Positions 50,519 through 59,252 of a stretch of DNA of 64,000 nucleotides are shown piece after piece (the first letter of the stretch is position 1; every line of letters starts with the position of its first letter). The position numbers were made by a program, and so were the translations under genes. A model generated the notes under the pieces. It saw only the letters and a list, made by a program, of their open reading frames with translations. It was not told the origin of the DNA and ran no database searches. Source of the DNA: Streptomyces panaciradicis (GTDB taxonomy: Bacteria; Actinomycetota; Actinomycetes; Streptomycetales; Streptomycetaceae); NCBI RefSeq assembly GCF_023516615.1, contig NZ_JAMGBF010000003.1:62001-126000 (forward strand). Direction: 5' to 3'.

Positions 50519-51975
50519 ATCGTCGTCCGGAAGCTCTCCTGCCGGCCGTCCACCAGCGGGGTGAGGACCTGCGCCTGTCGTGCCTGGGGCACGACGGGCG
50601 TGGGCGGCCGCTGTTCGTCGAGTCCGAAGGTGGTGAAGGCGGTTCGCCCGGGCAGCGGGTAGACGTCCTCGCCGCTCAGGGTGTTGAGGATGGCGGCGCT
50701 GCGCCAGGCGGCGAGACCCAGGTCGGGGGTGCCGACGCCGTGGGTGTGGCGTCCGGCGTTCTGGACGTACACCGAGCCGGTGACGGAGGGGTCGCAGACC
50801 AGGCGGAAGGACTCGTCGACCCGGGGGCGGTCGCGGCTGTCGCGGCGCAGGTAGGGGTCGAGGCCGGCGAGCATGCGGTCGAGGGGGCGTTCGCGGTAGC
50901 CGGTGGCGAGGACGACGGCGTCGGTGGTGAGGCGGGACCGCGTGTTCTGCTGGGTGTGCTCCAGGTGGAGTTCGACCTTGGTCGTCGCGATCCGGCCCGC
51001 CGTGCGGACGCGGACGCCGGGGGTGAGGACGGCGTCGGGCCAGCCGCCGTGCAGGGTGCGGCGGTAGAGCTCGTCGTGGATGGCGGCGAGGGTGCCGGCG
51101 TCGATGCCCTTGTGCAGCTGCCACTGGGTGGTGACGAGGCGGTCGCGGACGCCCTCGGGCAGGGCGTGGAAGTAGCTGGTGTAGTCGGGCGTGAAGTGTT
51201 CGAGGCCGAGCTTGGAGTACTCCATCGGCGCGAAGGCCTCGGTGCGGCCGAGCCAGTGCAGCCGTTCGCGGCCCGCGGGGCGGGTGCGCAGCAGGTCGAG
51301 GAAGATCTCGGCGCCGGACTGGCCCGCGCCGATCACCGTGACGTGGCCGGCGGCGAGGATCGTGTCGCGGTGGGCGAGGTAGTCGGCGGCGTGGAACACC
51401 GGGACGGCCGGCGCCTCGACGAGCGGCCGGAGCGGGTCGGGCACGTACGGTTCGGTGCCGATGCCCAGGACGACGTTGCGCGTGTAGGTGCGGCCGAGGG
51501 CCTCGGCCTCCCCGTCGCTGTCGAGCTGGGTGAAGTCGACCTCGAACAGGTCGCGTTCGGGGTTCCAGCGGACGGCGTCGACCTGGTGGCCGAAGCGCAG
51601 GCCGGGCAGCCGGTCGCTGACCCAGCGGCAGTAGGCGTCGTACTCGGCGCGCTGGATGTGGAAGCGCTCGGCGAAGTAGAAGGGGAACAGACGGCCGCGG
51701 TCCCTGAGGTAGTTGAGGAACGTCCACGGGCTGGTGGGGTCGGCGAGGGTCACCAGGTCGGCGAGGAAGGGGACCTGGATGCGGGCGCCGTCGATGAGCA
51801 GTCCCGGGTGCCAGTCGAAGGCGGGGCGCTGGTCGTAGAAGACCGCGTCGAGCCCGGTCAGGGGGTCGGCGAGGGCGGCCAGGGAGAGGTTGAAGGGGCC
51901 GATGCCGATGCCGACCAGGTCGCGGGGGGCGTCGGGCTCGTGGTGCGGGGGGTGGGGGTTGGGGGCGGTGCTCAT
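50515..51975 (-). CDS. Lysine/ornithine/diamine N-hydroxylase (SidA/IucD/PvdA family)
   Basis: A 486-residue flavin monooxygenase. The FAD motif is GIGIGPFNLSLAALA near residue 22, NADPH site VIGAGQSGAEIFLDLL near 210, and the C-terminal ATGYRER and YVQNAGRHTHGVG segments are typical of amine N-hydroxylases that make hydroxamates for siderophores. It needs FAD, NADPH and O2. The ATG overlaps the decarboxylase stop (ATGA). Together they resemble DesA-DesB of desferrioxamine synthesis, but the acyltransferase and NIS synthetase are not in the neighbourhood, so the product here is unclear. Confidence 0.9.
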   Translation of the reverse strand: MSTAPNPHPPHHEPDAPRDLVGIGIGPFNLSLAALADPLTGLDAVFYDQRPAFDWHPGLLIDGARIQVPFLADLVTLADPTSPWTFLNYLRDRGRLFPFYFAERFHIQRAEYDAYCRWVSDRLPGLRFGHQVDAVRWNPERDLFEVDFTQLDSDGEAEALGRTYTRNVVLGIGTEPYVPDPLRPLVEAPAVPVFHAADYLAHRDTILAAGHVTVIGAGQSGAEIFLDLLRTRPAGRERLHWLGRTEAFAPMEYSKLGLEHFTPDYTSYFHALPEGVRDRLVTTQWQLHKGIDAGTLAAIHDELYRRTLHGGWPDAVLTPGVRVRTAGRIATTKVELHLEHTQQNTRSRLTTDAVVLATGYRERPLDRMLAGLDPYLRRDSRDRPRVDESFRLVCDPSVTGSVYVQNAGRHTHGVGTPDLGLAAWRSAAILNTLSGEDVYPLPGRTAFTTFGLDEQRPPTPVVPQARQAQVLTPLVDGRQESFRTTI

Positions 51976-53405
51976 CGGGGGGTGTTTCCTTCCACGAGGT
52001 CCTGCGCGCGTTCTGGGCGTGCTTCTCCTGCTCGGAGGGCTTCCGCGACGGCCGTGAGCAGGGTGGTCAGGTCGGCCGGTCGGGTGTGGGGGTTGAGGAA
52101 CGTCGCCTTGAGCCAGAGGCGGCCGTCGAGGCGGGCCCGGCCGAGGACGGCGCGGCCCCGTTCGAGGAGGTGCCTGCGGACGGCCGCCACCGTGTCGTCG
52201 GGGGCCTGGGCGGGCCGGAAGAGGACCGTGCTGATGGTGGGGCGGTCGTAGAGCTCGAAGCCGGGTTCGCGGTGGACGAGCTCCGCGAACTCCTGGGCGA
52301 GCGCGCAGACTTGGTCGACCAGGGCGCCGAGGCCGGTGCGCCCGAGAGCCTTGAGGGTGACGGCGGTCTTCAGCACGTCCGGGCGGCGGGAGGTGCGCAG
52401 GGAGCGGCCGAGGAGGTCGGGAAGGCCCGCCTCGGTGTCGTCGGGGGCGTTGAGGTAGTCGGCGCGCTGGCGCAGGGCGTCGAGGTCGCGGGCGTCACGG
52501 ACGGCGAGGAAGCCGGCGGGGACCGGCTGCCAGCCGATTTTGTGCAGGTCGAGGGTGACGGTGTGGGCGTCCGCCAGGCCGGTGAGCAGGTCGCGGTGGC
52601 GGGCGCTGAACAGCAGGCCCCCGCCGTAGGCGGCGTCGACGTGCAGCCGGGCGTGGTGTGCCCGGCACAGGGCCGCGATCTCGGGCAGCGGGTCGATGAG
52701 GCCGGCGTCGGTGGTGCCCGCGGTGCCGGCGACGAGCCACGGTCCGGGGACGGTGGTGAGGGCCTCGTCCAGGGCGGCCGGGTCGAGGGTGCCGGCCGGG
52801 GCGGGCACGATCACCGGCTCGGGCAGGCCGAGCAGCCGGGCGGCACGGGGCAGCGAGTGGTGGGCGTCGGCCCCGCAGACGAGGCGGACCCCGGCGCCGA
52901 GGGTCTCTCGGGCGAGGAGCAGGGCGAGCTGGTTGGACTCGGTGCCGCCGGTGGTGACCAGGGCGTCGGCGCCCTCCGCCCGGCGCGTTGCCGGATAGAC
53001 CTCCCTCGCCAGTGCCCGGGTCACGAGGGCTTCCAGTTCCGAGGCGGCCGGCGCCTGGTCCCAGGAGTCCAGGGACGGGTTGAGCGCGCTGGCGGCGAGG
53101 TCGGCGGCGACGGCCACGGCGAGCGGCGGACAGTGCAGGTGGCCGGCGCACAGGGGGTCGGCCGGGTCGGCGGCGCCCGCAGCGAGGGCGTGCACGAGGG
53201 TGCGCAGGGCGTCCGGGTCGCCGTCGTGCGGCAGTACGTCGCCCACGGCGGCCCGCGTCCGCGCGGCGACGGCGTCGGGTCCTCCGGCGGGCAACGGGCC
53301 ACCGCGTTCCCGTGTGCCGAGGGCGAGGGCGTCGAGCACGGTCGCGAGCAGGGGGCGCAGGGCGTTCGGGCCGGCCGGGCCCGAGGCGAGGCTCGGTGTG
53401 CTCAT
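51972..53405 (-). CDS. PLP-dependent decarboxylase (lysine/ornithine/DABA-type)
   Basis: A 477-residue PLP enzyme of the group II decarboxylase family. The Schiff-base Lys lies in TLDLHKIGWQPVPAG; the cofactor ring pocket has TTGGTESNQLALLLAR and HVDAAYGGGLLF; LNPSLDSWDQAPAA is the N-terminal active-site segment shared with DesA. It probably makes cadaverine, putrescine or a related diamine for the N-hydroxylase. The ATG at 53405 follows GGAGGAACCC. No iron-box sequence (TTAGGTTAGGCTAACCTAA type) was found in the 186 bp upstream. Confidence 0.88.
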   Translation of the reverse strand: MSTPSLASGPAGPNALRPLLATVLDALALGTRERGGPLPAGGPDAVAARTRAAVGDVLPHDGDPDALRTLVHALAAGAADPADPLCAGHLHCPPLAVAVAADLAASALNPSLDSWDQAPAASELEALVTRALAREVYPATRRAEGADALVTTGGTESNQLALLLARETLGAGVRLVCGADAHHSLPRAARLLGLPEPVIVPAPAGTLDPAALDEALTTVPGPWLVAGTAGTTDAGLIDPLPEIAALCRAHHARLHVDAAYGGGLLFSARHRDLLTGLADAHTVTLDLHKIGWQPVPAGFLAVRDARDLDALRQRADYLNAPDDTEAGLPDLLGRSLRTSRRPDVLKTAVTLKALGRTGLGALVDQVCALAQEFAELVHREPGFELYDRPTISTVLFRPAQAPDDTVAAVRRHLLERGRAVLGRARLDGRLWLKATFLNPHTRPADLTTLLTAVAEALRAGEARPERAQDLVEGNTPR

Positions 53406-53591
53406 GGGTTCCTCCGGGGCGCGCGAGCAGAGGGAGTTCCAGCTTGTACGCGGATGGGCGCGCGTGCCCGAAAAGTTCAACGATCGGAACCCGAAAGGGG
53501 GTACTGCCGTGCGGGGAAAACGTGTCGGGGCCGTCGCGGCCCGTCGCGACGGCGACGGGCGCAACGGCCCCGGCTTCTTGGACCTCTGCCC

Positions 53592-56078
53592 CTAGCCCTC
53601 CCTCACCCGCAGCGCGCGGCGCAGGTCGTCGAGTTGGTCGACGAGCTTGCGGCGCAGGGCCGGGAGGAGGTCGGCGTCGCGCAGGCACGCCTCGCCCAGG
53701 CGCAGCGTCTCCGCGTCGACGGCGTGCACCGGGAAGGCCGAGCGGCCGGCGGCGTCGGCGATGGCCGGGCCGCGGCGGGCGGAGACGGCGACGGCGTCCT
53801 CGTAGTAGCGGGCCACGTACGGGCCGACCAGGTCGGCCTGTTCGGGCTGCCAGAAGCCCTGGGCGGTGGCGATGAAGAGGTAGTTGGACAGGTCGTCGCT
53901 GCCGAACATGGCCTCCCACGCCTTGGCCTTGCCCGCCTCGTCCGGCAGGGCGGCCCGGCAGCGGGCGGCGCCCTCCTGGCCGGTGGCCGACAGGTCGCGG
54001 TCGAGTTCGGTGGCGATCTCCGCCTCGTCGACGGCGCCGAGCACGGCGAGCCGGGCCAGGACCCGCCAGCGCAGCTCGGGGTCGAGTTCCGGGCCGCCGG
54101 GGACGGTGCCGTCGGCGAGCCAGGCGGCGATCGTGTCGGGCTGGGCGGCGACGTCGATGAAGTGGCGCACGGCGATCAGGCGCAGGCCGGGGTTGTCGCC
54201 GTCCTCGGTGCGGCGGATCAGGTCGCGGCACAGGGAGGAGAGGGTGGCCAGGGCGGCGGGGCGGCCCTCGGGGGCGATGTAGCGGCCGGCGACCTGGGCG
54301 GTGGCGAAGGCGAGGACGCCCTGGACGAGGGCGAGGTCGGTCTCGTGCGGGAGGTGGGCGCGGGCCGTCTCCAGGTAGGCGGCGGGCGCCAGTTCGCCGT
54401 CGCGGACGCTGTCGCGCAGGGCGTTCCAGACGACCGCGCGGGTGAGCGGGTCGGGCAGGCCGCACAGGTTGGCCCGCACCGTCTCGAAGGACTCCGCGTC
54501 GAAGCGGATCTTGGCGTAGGTGAGGTCGCCGTCGTTGATCACGAGCAGGGCGGGGCGCTTGCCGAGGGGGTGGGACCCGGTCTGGGGGACGTCGAGGTCG
54601 AGGCGCCGGCGCAGCACGAGGTGGCGGCTCTCGTCGGCGACGTCCTGGTCGTAGAGGCCGACGGCGACGCGGTGCGGGCGGCTGCCGGTGTGCTCGATCC
54701 GAAGGGCGTACGTGCCCTCGTCGGCGCGGGTCACCACCGGCCTGAGGGTGTCGACGCCGGTGGTGCGCAGCCAGGCGTCGGCCCAGGCGTGGACGTCGCG
54801 CTCGGTGGCGGAGGCGAGGGAGTCGATGAAGTCGGCGAGGCCGGCGTTGGCGAAGCGGTGGCGGGCGAAGTGGGTGTTGATGCCGGCCAGGAAGTCCTTC
54901 TCGCCGAGCCAGGCGACGAGCTGGCGCAGCGCGGAGGCGCCCTTGGCGTAGGAGATGCCGTCGAAGTTGAGCAGGGCGGAGGCCGTGTCGTCGACGTTCT
55001 CGGGGGCGACGGGGTGGGTGGAGGGGCGCTGGTCGGCGTCGTAGCCCCAGGCCTTGCGGGCGACGCCGAAGTCGGTCCAGGTGTCGGTGAAGCGGGTGGC
55101 CTCGGTGAGGGTCTGGTAGCCCATGTACTCGGCGAAGGACTCGTTCAGCCAGATGTCGTCCCACCAGCGCAGGGTGACCAGGTCGCCGAACCACATGTGG
55201 GCCATCTCGTGGGCGACGACCATGGCGCGGGTCTGCCGCTCGGTGTCGGTGACGGCGGAGCGGTAGACGAACTCGTCGCGGAAGGTGACCAGGCCCGGGT
55301 TCTCCATGGCGCCGGCGTTGAACTCGGGGACGAACGCCTGGTCGTAGGAGTCGAAGGGGTAGGGCTCCTCGAACTTCTCGTGGTAGCGGTCGAAGCACTG
55401 CCGGGTGATCTCGAACAGCTCGTCGGCGTCCGGGTCCAGGTAGGGGGCGAGCGAGCGGCGGCAGTGCAGGCCGAAGGGCAGCCCGCGGTGCTCGGTGCGC
55501 ACGGAGTGCCAGGGGCCGGCGGCGACGGCGACGAGGTAGGTGGAGATCAGGGGCGTGGGAGCGGCCTGCCAGCGGCCGTCGTCGAGGCGCTCGGTGATGC
55601 CGTTGGCGAGGACCGTCCAGCCGTCGGGGGCCGTCACGGTCAGTTCGAAGACGGACTTCAGGTCGGGCTGGTCGAAGGCGGTGAAGACGCGCTGGACGTC
55701 GTCCAGGAACAGCTGGGTGTAGACGTAGGTCTCGCCGTCGGTGGGGTCGGTGAAGCGGTGCATGCCCTCGCCGGTGCGGGAGTAGCGCATGGCGGCCTCG
55801 ACGCGCAGCTCGTGCTCGCCCGCCGTGAGGTTCTCCAGGGGCAGGCGGTTGCCGTCGAGGCTCGCCGGGTCCAGGGGCAGGCCGTCGAGGGTGGCGGCGC
55901 GCAGCTCGGCGGGCTTGAGCTCGACGAAGGTGGTGGCGTCCGTGCGGGCGCTGAAGCGGATGACGGTGCGGGAGTCGAAGGTCTCGTCGCCGGTGGTCAG
56001 ATCGAGCTCGATCGAGTAGCGGTGGACGTCGAGGAGCCTGGCACGGGTCTGCGCTTCGTCGCGCGTCAGTACGGACAT
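53592..56078 (-). CDS. pepN: Aminopeptidase N (M1 family)
   Basis: An 828-residue zinc aminopeptidase. GAMENPGLVTFRDEFVY near residue 255 is the exopeptidase motif; VVAHEMAHMWFGDLVT near 290 is the zinc HExxH, with the third ligand Glu in WLNESFAEYMGYQTL. The C-terminal ERAP1-like helical domain fills the last 350 residues. The ATG at 56078 (MSVLTRDEA) is preferred; the frame extends upstream but without recognisable sequence. No signal peptide was seen, so it is cytosolic. No strong ribosome-binding site precedes the start. Confidence 0.95.
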   Translation of the reverse strand: MSVLTRDEAQTRARLLDVHRYSIELDLTTGDETFDSRTVIRFSARTDATTFVELKPAELRAATLDGLPLDPASLDGNRLPLENLTAGEHELRVEAAMRYSRTGEGMHRFTDPTDGETYVYTQLFLDDVQRVFTAFDQPDLKSVFELTVTAPDGWTVLANGITERLDDGRWQAAPTPLISTYLVAVAAGPWHSVRTEHRGLPFGLHCRRSLAPYLDPDADELFEITRQCFDRYHEKFEEPYPFDSYDQAFVPEFNAGAMENPGLVTFRDEFVYRSAVTDTERQTRAMVVAHEMAHMWFGDLVTLRWWDDIWLNESFAEYMGYQTLTEATRFTDTWTDFGVARKAWGYDADQRPSTHPVAPENVDDTASALLNFDGISYAKGASALRQLVAWLGEKDFLAGINTHFARHRFANAGLADFIDSLASATERDVHAWADAWLRTTGVDTLRPVVTRADEGTYALRIEHTGSRPHRVAVGLYDQDVADESRHLVLRRRLDLDVPQTGSHPLGKRPALLVINDGDLTYAKIRFDAESFETVRANLCGLPDPLTRAVVWNALRDSVRDGELAPAAYLETARAHLPHETDLALVQGVLAFATAQVAGRYIAPEGRPAALATLSSLCRDLIRRTEDGDNPGLRLIAVRHFIDVAAQPDTIAAWLADGTVPGGPELDPELRWRVLARLAVLGAVDEAEIATELDRDLSATGQEGAARCRAALPDEAGKAKAWEAMFGSDDLSNYLFIATAQGFWQPEQADLVGPYVARYYEDAVAVSARRGPAIADAAGRSAFPVHAVDAETLRLGEACLRDADLLPALRRKLVDQLDDLRRALRVREG

Positions 56079-56134
56079 GCGGGTAATGCTGCCCGATGCC
56101 GCTGACAGGGCACAGAGGCGGATCGGTACGCGGC

Positions 56135-56692
56135 CTATGTCCGGTCCTGCTCGAGCTCCCCGTCGTGCGCCTCGGACGCCCGCTGCGGGGGCACCCGGGG
56201 GTCCGGGTGGGGCAGGGCGGCGCGGGGGCCGGGCTCGTCCGTTCCGGCGGCGCCGGGATGCTCCTTGACCAGGGCGCGCAGTTCCCGGATCTCCTGTTCC
56301 AGGGCGAGCTGGCGGCGGCGGGCGTCGTAGAGGTAGCGGACCTTGGTGCGCAGGACCCACGGGTCCACGGGTTTCATGACGAGGTCGGCGACCCCGAGGC
56401 CGAAGGCGGCGGAGGTCAGTTCGTGGTCGGAGCCGAAGCCGGTGACCAGGACGACCGGGATGTGCTGGGTCTGTTCCACGCGGCGCATGTAGCGCACCAC
56501 CTCCAGGCCGCCGACCCGGGGCATGCGGACGTCGAGGACGAGGAGGCCGACCTGCCCGCGGAGCACCTGCTTGAGGGCCTCGTCGCCGCTGGTGGCGCGG
56601 CCCAGCTGGTAGCCCAGCGGGGCCAGGGCGCTCTCCAGCGCGTACAGCGTGTCCTCGTGGTCGTCGACGATGAGGATCTTGGCATCCGGCAT
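56135..56692 (-). CDS. Orphan response regulator
   Basis: A 185-residue protein. The receiver starts AKILIVDDHEDTLYALESAL, the phospho-acceptor Asp lies in LLVLDVRMPRVGG near residue 54, Thr in VVLVTGFGSD, and Lys in DLVMKPVDPW. A coiled coil, LYDARRRQLALEQEIRELRA, follows, then a Pro/Ala/Glu-rich acidic tail and no DNA-binding domain. It may act as a stand-alone phosphorylation switch. Its sensor kinase is not nearby. The gene lies between pepN and chorismate mutase on the same strand. Confidence 0.88.
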   Translation of the reverse strand: MPDAKILIVDDHEDTLYALESALAPLGYQLGRATSGDEALKQVLRGQVGLLVLDVRMPRVGGLEVVRYMRRVEQTQHIPVVLVTGFGSDHELTSAAFGLGVADLVMKPVDPWVLRTKVRYLYDARRRQLALEQEIRELRALVKEHPGAAGTDEPGPRAALPHPDPRVPPQRASEAHDGELEQDRT

Positions 56693-56833
56693 GGCCCGAC
56701 GTCCCTCCCGCGTGGGACAACCAGCTTATGACCGAACCACTGACGGGGCGTGTCCGTCAGCTGACGAGCAGTGCACAGCGCAGCATGCTCCCCGGCGCCC
56801 GCCCTGTCACCTCATTTGCCGCATCAGCCGAGG

Positions 56834-57184
56834 TCAATTCGCCGTTTTCGCGCTGCCGTTGACGGCGTCCTCCGCGATGCGCTCGTGGTGGCGGATGACC
56901 TCGGCGATGATGAAGTTCAGGAACTTCTCAGCGAACGCCGGGTCGAGCTTGGCGCTTTCGGCGAGGCCCCGCAGGCGCTCGATCTGGCGGGCCTCGCGGG
57001 CCGGGTCGGCGGGCGGCAGGTGGTGGGCGGCCTTGAGGTGGCCGACCTGCTGGGTGGCCTTGAAGCGTTCGGCGAGCATGTGCACGACGGCCGCGTCGAT
57101 GTTGTCGATGCTGTCGCGCAGCCGGGCCAGTTCGGCGAGGACGGCCGGGTCGACGCCGCCGGCCGCGTTGTTGCTGGTGGTCAT
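56834..57184 (-). CDS. Chorismate mutase (AroQ type)
   Basis: A 116-residue all-helical enzyme turning chorismate into prephenate for phenylalanine and tyrosine synthesis. The order ELARLRDSIDNIDAAVVHML, ERFKATQQVGHLKAAHHLPP, REARQIERLRGLAESAKL and AEKFLNFIIAEVIRHHERI is the AroQ pattern, including the Arg and Lys that bind the substrate. The ATG at 57184 starts it. A short ordinary gap separates it from the divergent zincin. Confidence 0.92.
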   Translation of the reverse strand: MTTSNNAAGGVDPAVLAELARLRDSIDNIDAAVVHMLAERFKATQQVGHLKAAHHLPPADPAREARQIERLRGLAESAKLDPAFAEKFLNFIIAEVIRHHERIAEDAVNGSAKTAN

Positions 57185-57377
57185 GGGCGCACAGCCTACG
57201 GGGCGGGGGCGGGCTCGATCATGGGCGGATCGTCGGGATCGGGCACCCGGCCGCTCAGGCCGCCGGGGACGGCGCGGTACGGCCGCGCCCGGTCCCGCCG
57301 CCGGGAACCCGGCCAGCGAAAATCCGCTCTCCTGCCCGTAGAGTGGAATCGGGTTCAGGGCGTCTTGGGGGTCAGGC

Positions 57378-58271
57378 GTGGCGAACGGCGGACCGGTCGA
57401 GCACGGCTACCCACACCTGGAGACGGTGCGGGCCGCCATCACCGCGCTCTACAAGCGGTTGTCCTACGACACCATCCACACCTTCTCGGCCAGCGTGCTC
57501 CCGGCCGACGTGGCCTTCTGCGACACCGACGACCTCCATCTGGGCACCCAGCGCGTGGCTCGCGAGCTGGTGCGCCACTACCGTCTCCCGGACGCCCGGA
57601 TGATCGTCGGCTTCCGCGAGATGACGCACGCGGCGAACGTCGAACTCGCCGCCGGCCCCGAGTACTTCGTGGAACTGAACGACCGTTTCCGCACGCACCG
57701 CCGGGACATCGGCGCCGCCCTGGCCCACGAGATCATGCACGTGTACCTGCACCGCCTGGACCTGTCCTTCCCGGGCACCCGCGAGAACGAGATCCTCACG
57801 GACACGGCGGCGACCTACCTGGGCGCGGGCTGGCTGCTGCTGGACGCCTACCGGGAGGACGCGGCCTCGTCGCAGAAGCTGGGCTACCTGACCCCGGAGG
57901 AGTTCGGCTACGTCCTGGCGAAGCGGGCGCTGGTCTTCGGCGAGGACCCGTCCGTGTGGTTCACCAGCCCCCAGGCCTACGAGGCCTACACCCAGGGCAT
58001 GGTCCGGGCCCGCCGCGACGAGCAGCAGCCCCCGCTGACGGCGGCCGGCTGGGCGGGCCGCCGCCGCTACGCCCGCGACCGCCGCCACGCCCAGGACCGG
58101 GCCGGCACCCCTCATCCGGAGGTCCCCTACAGCTTCACCCCCGACGGCCACGGCCCCCTGCGGGTGTCGTTCCCCTGCCCGACCTGCCACCAGCGGATCA
58201 GGGTGCCGGTGAAGGGACGGGTGCGGGCGCGGTGCGGACTGTGCAGGACGGTGCTGGAGTGCGACACCTAG
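57378..58271 (+). CDS. HExxH zincin with C-terminal zinc ribbon
   Basis: A 297-residue protein. The zinc motif is AHEIMHVYLHRLD, with HEIMH at residues 117-121; the third ligand is probably in the following ENEILTDTAATYLGAG. The last 35 residues contain paired CPTC and CGLC motifs, typical of a structural zinc ribbon that could bind protein or nucleic acid. There is no signal peptide or membrane segment, so it should act in the cytosol. I do not recognise a named family for the whole protein. The GTG start at 57378 follows GGGGGTCAGG. Confidence 0.72.
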   Translation: MANGGPVEHGYPHLETVRAAITALYKRLSYDTIHTFSASVLPADVAFCDTDDLHLGTQRVARELVRHYRLPDARMIVGFREMTHAANVELAAGPEYFVELNDRFRTHRRDIGAALAHEIMHVYLHRLDLSFPGTRENEILTDTAATYLGAGWLLLDAYREDAASSQKLGYLTPEEFGYVLAKRALVFGEDPSVWFTSPQAYEAYTQGMVRARRDEQQPPLTAAGWAGRRRYARDRRHAQDRAGTPHPEVPYSFTPDGHGPLRVSFPCPTCHQRIRVPVKGRVRARCGLCRTVLECDT

Positions 58272-58345
58272 ACCCCGCCCAGCCGTGGCGAAGATCCCCG
58301 CCGGCCGCGCGCAGGGCCGCCGCCCGGACGTCCGCCCGAACACGC

Positions 58346-59251
58346 TCACGCGCCGTACACCGCCCCCGGTGTCTCGGCCTCCGCTAGCAGCTTCAGTGCC
58401 GTCTCCCCCGCCTCCGCCGGGCTCCACCGCGCCCCCTTGTCGGCGCTGGGCCCCGGCCGCCAGCCCTCCATCACGGTGATCCGGCCGCCCTCCGCCTCGA
58501 AGACCCGGCCCGTCACGCCGGCGCTCGCGGCGGAGCCGAGCCAGACGACGAGGGGGGCGACGTTCTCGGGGGCCATGGCGTCGAATCCGGCGTCGGGGGC
58601 GGCCATCGTCGCGGCGAACGTCCGTTCCGTCATGCGGGTGCGGGCGGCGGGGGCGATCGCGTTGACCTGGACGCCGTAGCGGGCGAGTTCGGCCGCGGCG
58701 ACCAGCGTCAGACCGACGATCCCGGCCTTCGCGGCGCTGTAGTTGCCCTGCCCGACCGACCCCAGCAGGCCCGCGCCGCTGCTGGTGTGGACGACCCTGG
58801 CCACCGGCGTCCGGCCCGCCTTGGCCTCCGCCCGCCAGTGCGCGGCGGCGTGTCTGAGCGGCAGGAAGTGCCCCTTGAGGTGCACGCGGATCACGGCGTC
58901 CCAGTCGTCCTCGCCGAGGTTGACCAGCATCCGGTCACGCAGGAACCCGGCGTTGTTGACGAGGGTGTCGAGACGGCCGTAGGCCTCCAGGGCGGTCGTG
59001 ACGAGCGAGGCCGCGCCCTCGGTGGTCGCGATGTCGCCGGCGTGGGCGACCGCCTCGCCGCCCGCCGCGCGGATCTCGTCGACGACCCGCCCCGCCGGAC
59101 TGTCGGGGCCCGGCGTGCCGTCCAGGCCGACTCCCAGGTCGTTGACGACGACCCGCGCACCCTCCGCCGCGAACGCCAGGGCGTGCGCCCGCCCGAGGCC
59201 GCGTCCGGCCCCGGTGACGGCGACGACCCGGTCCTGACAGATTCCGCTCAT
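58346..59251 (-). CDS. SDR family dehydrogenase, Rv3548c-like (steroid ring degradation block)
   Basis: A 301-residue short-chain dehydrogenase. NAD(P) motif TGAGRGLGRAHALAFAAEGA near residue 15, NNAGFLRDRM, then the catalytic Ser and YSAAK in HTSSGAGLLGSVGQGNYSAAK. From memory it closely resembles Rv3548c, including the start MSGIC and the final VYGA. The ribosome-binding site GGAGACGTGAG overlaps the end of the upstream SDR gene, whose stop is 1 bp away, so the two are coupled. It is likely to act on a steroid-derived CoA thioester; the exact step is unproven. Confidence 0.88.
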   Translation of the reverse strand: MSGICQDRVVAVTGAGRGLGRAHALAFAAEGARVVVNDLGVGLDGTPGPDSPAGRVVDEIRAAGGEAVAHAGDIATTEGAASLVTTALEAYGRLDTLVNNAGFLRDRMLVNLGEDDWDAVIRVHLKGHFLPLRHAAAHWRAEAKAGRTPVARVVHTSSGAGLLGSVGQGNYSAAKAGIVGLTLVAAAELARYGVQVNAIAPAARTRMTERTFAATMAAPDAGFDAMAPENVAPLVVWLGSAASAGVTGRVFEAEGGRITVMEGWRPGPSADKGARWSPAEAGETALKLLAEAETPGAVYGA

Positions 59252-59252
59252 C

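Noticed and set aside
53406..53591. Iron box (DmdR-type) before the decarboxylase/N-hydroxylase pair
   Set aside because: No TTAGGTTAGGCTAACCTAA-like palindrome is present; iron control is therefore not supported by the sequence.
53510..53596. A 28-codon plus-strand peptide with a G-rich site upstream, between the decarboxylase and pepN
   Set aside because: No recognisable precursor features and no maturation genes nearby; the support is only a possible ribosome-binding site.
52086..56105. A 1339-codon open frame antisense to the decarboxylase and pepN
   Set aside because: It is antisense to two well-supported enzymes with intact motifs; high GC at the third position keeps the opposite strand open.
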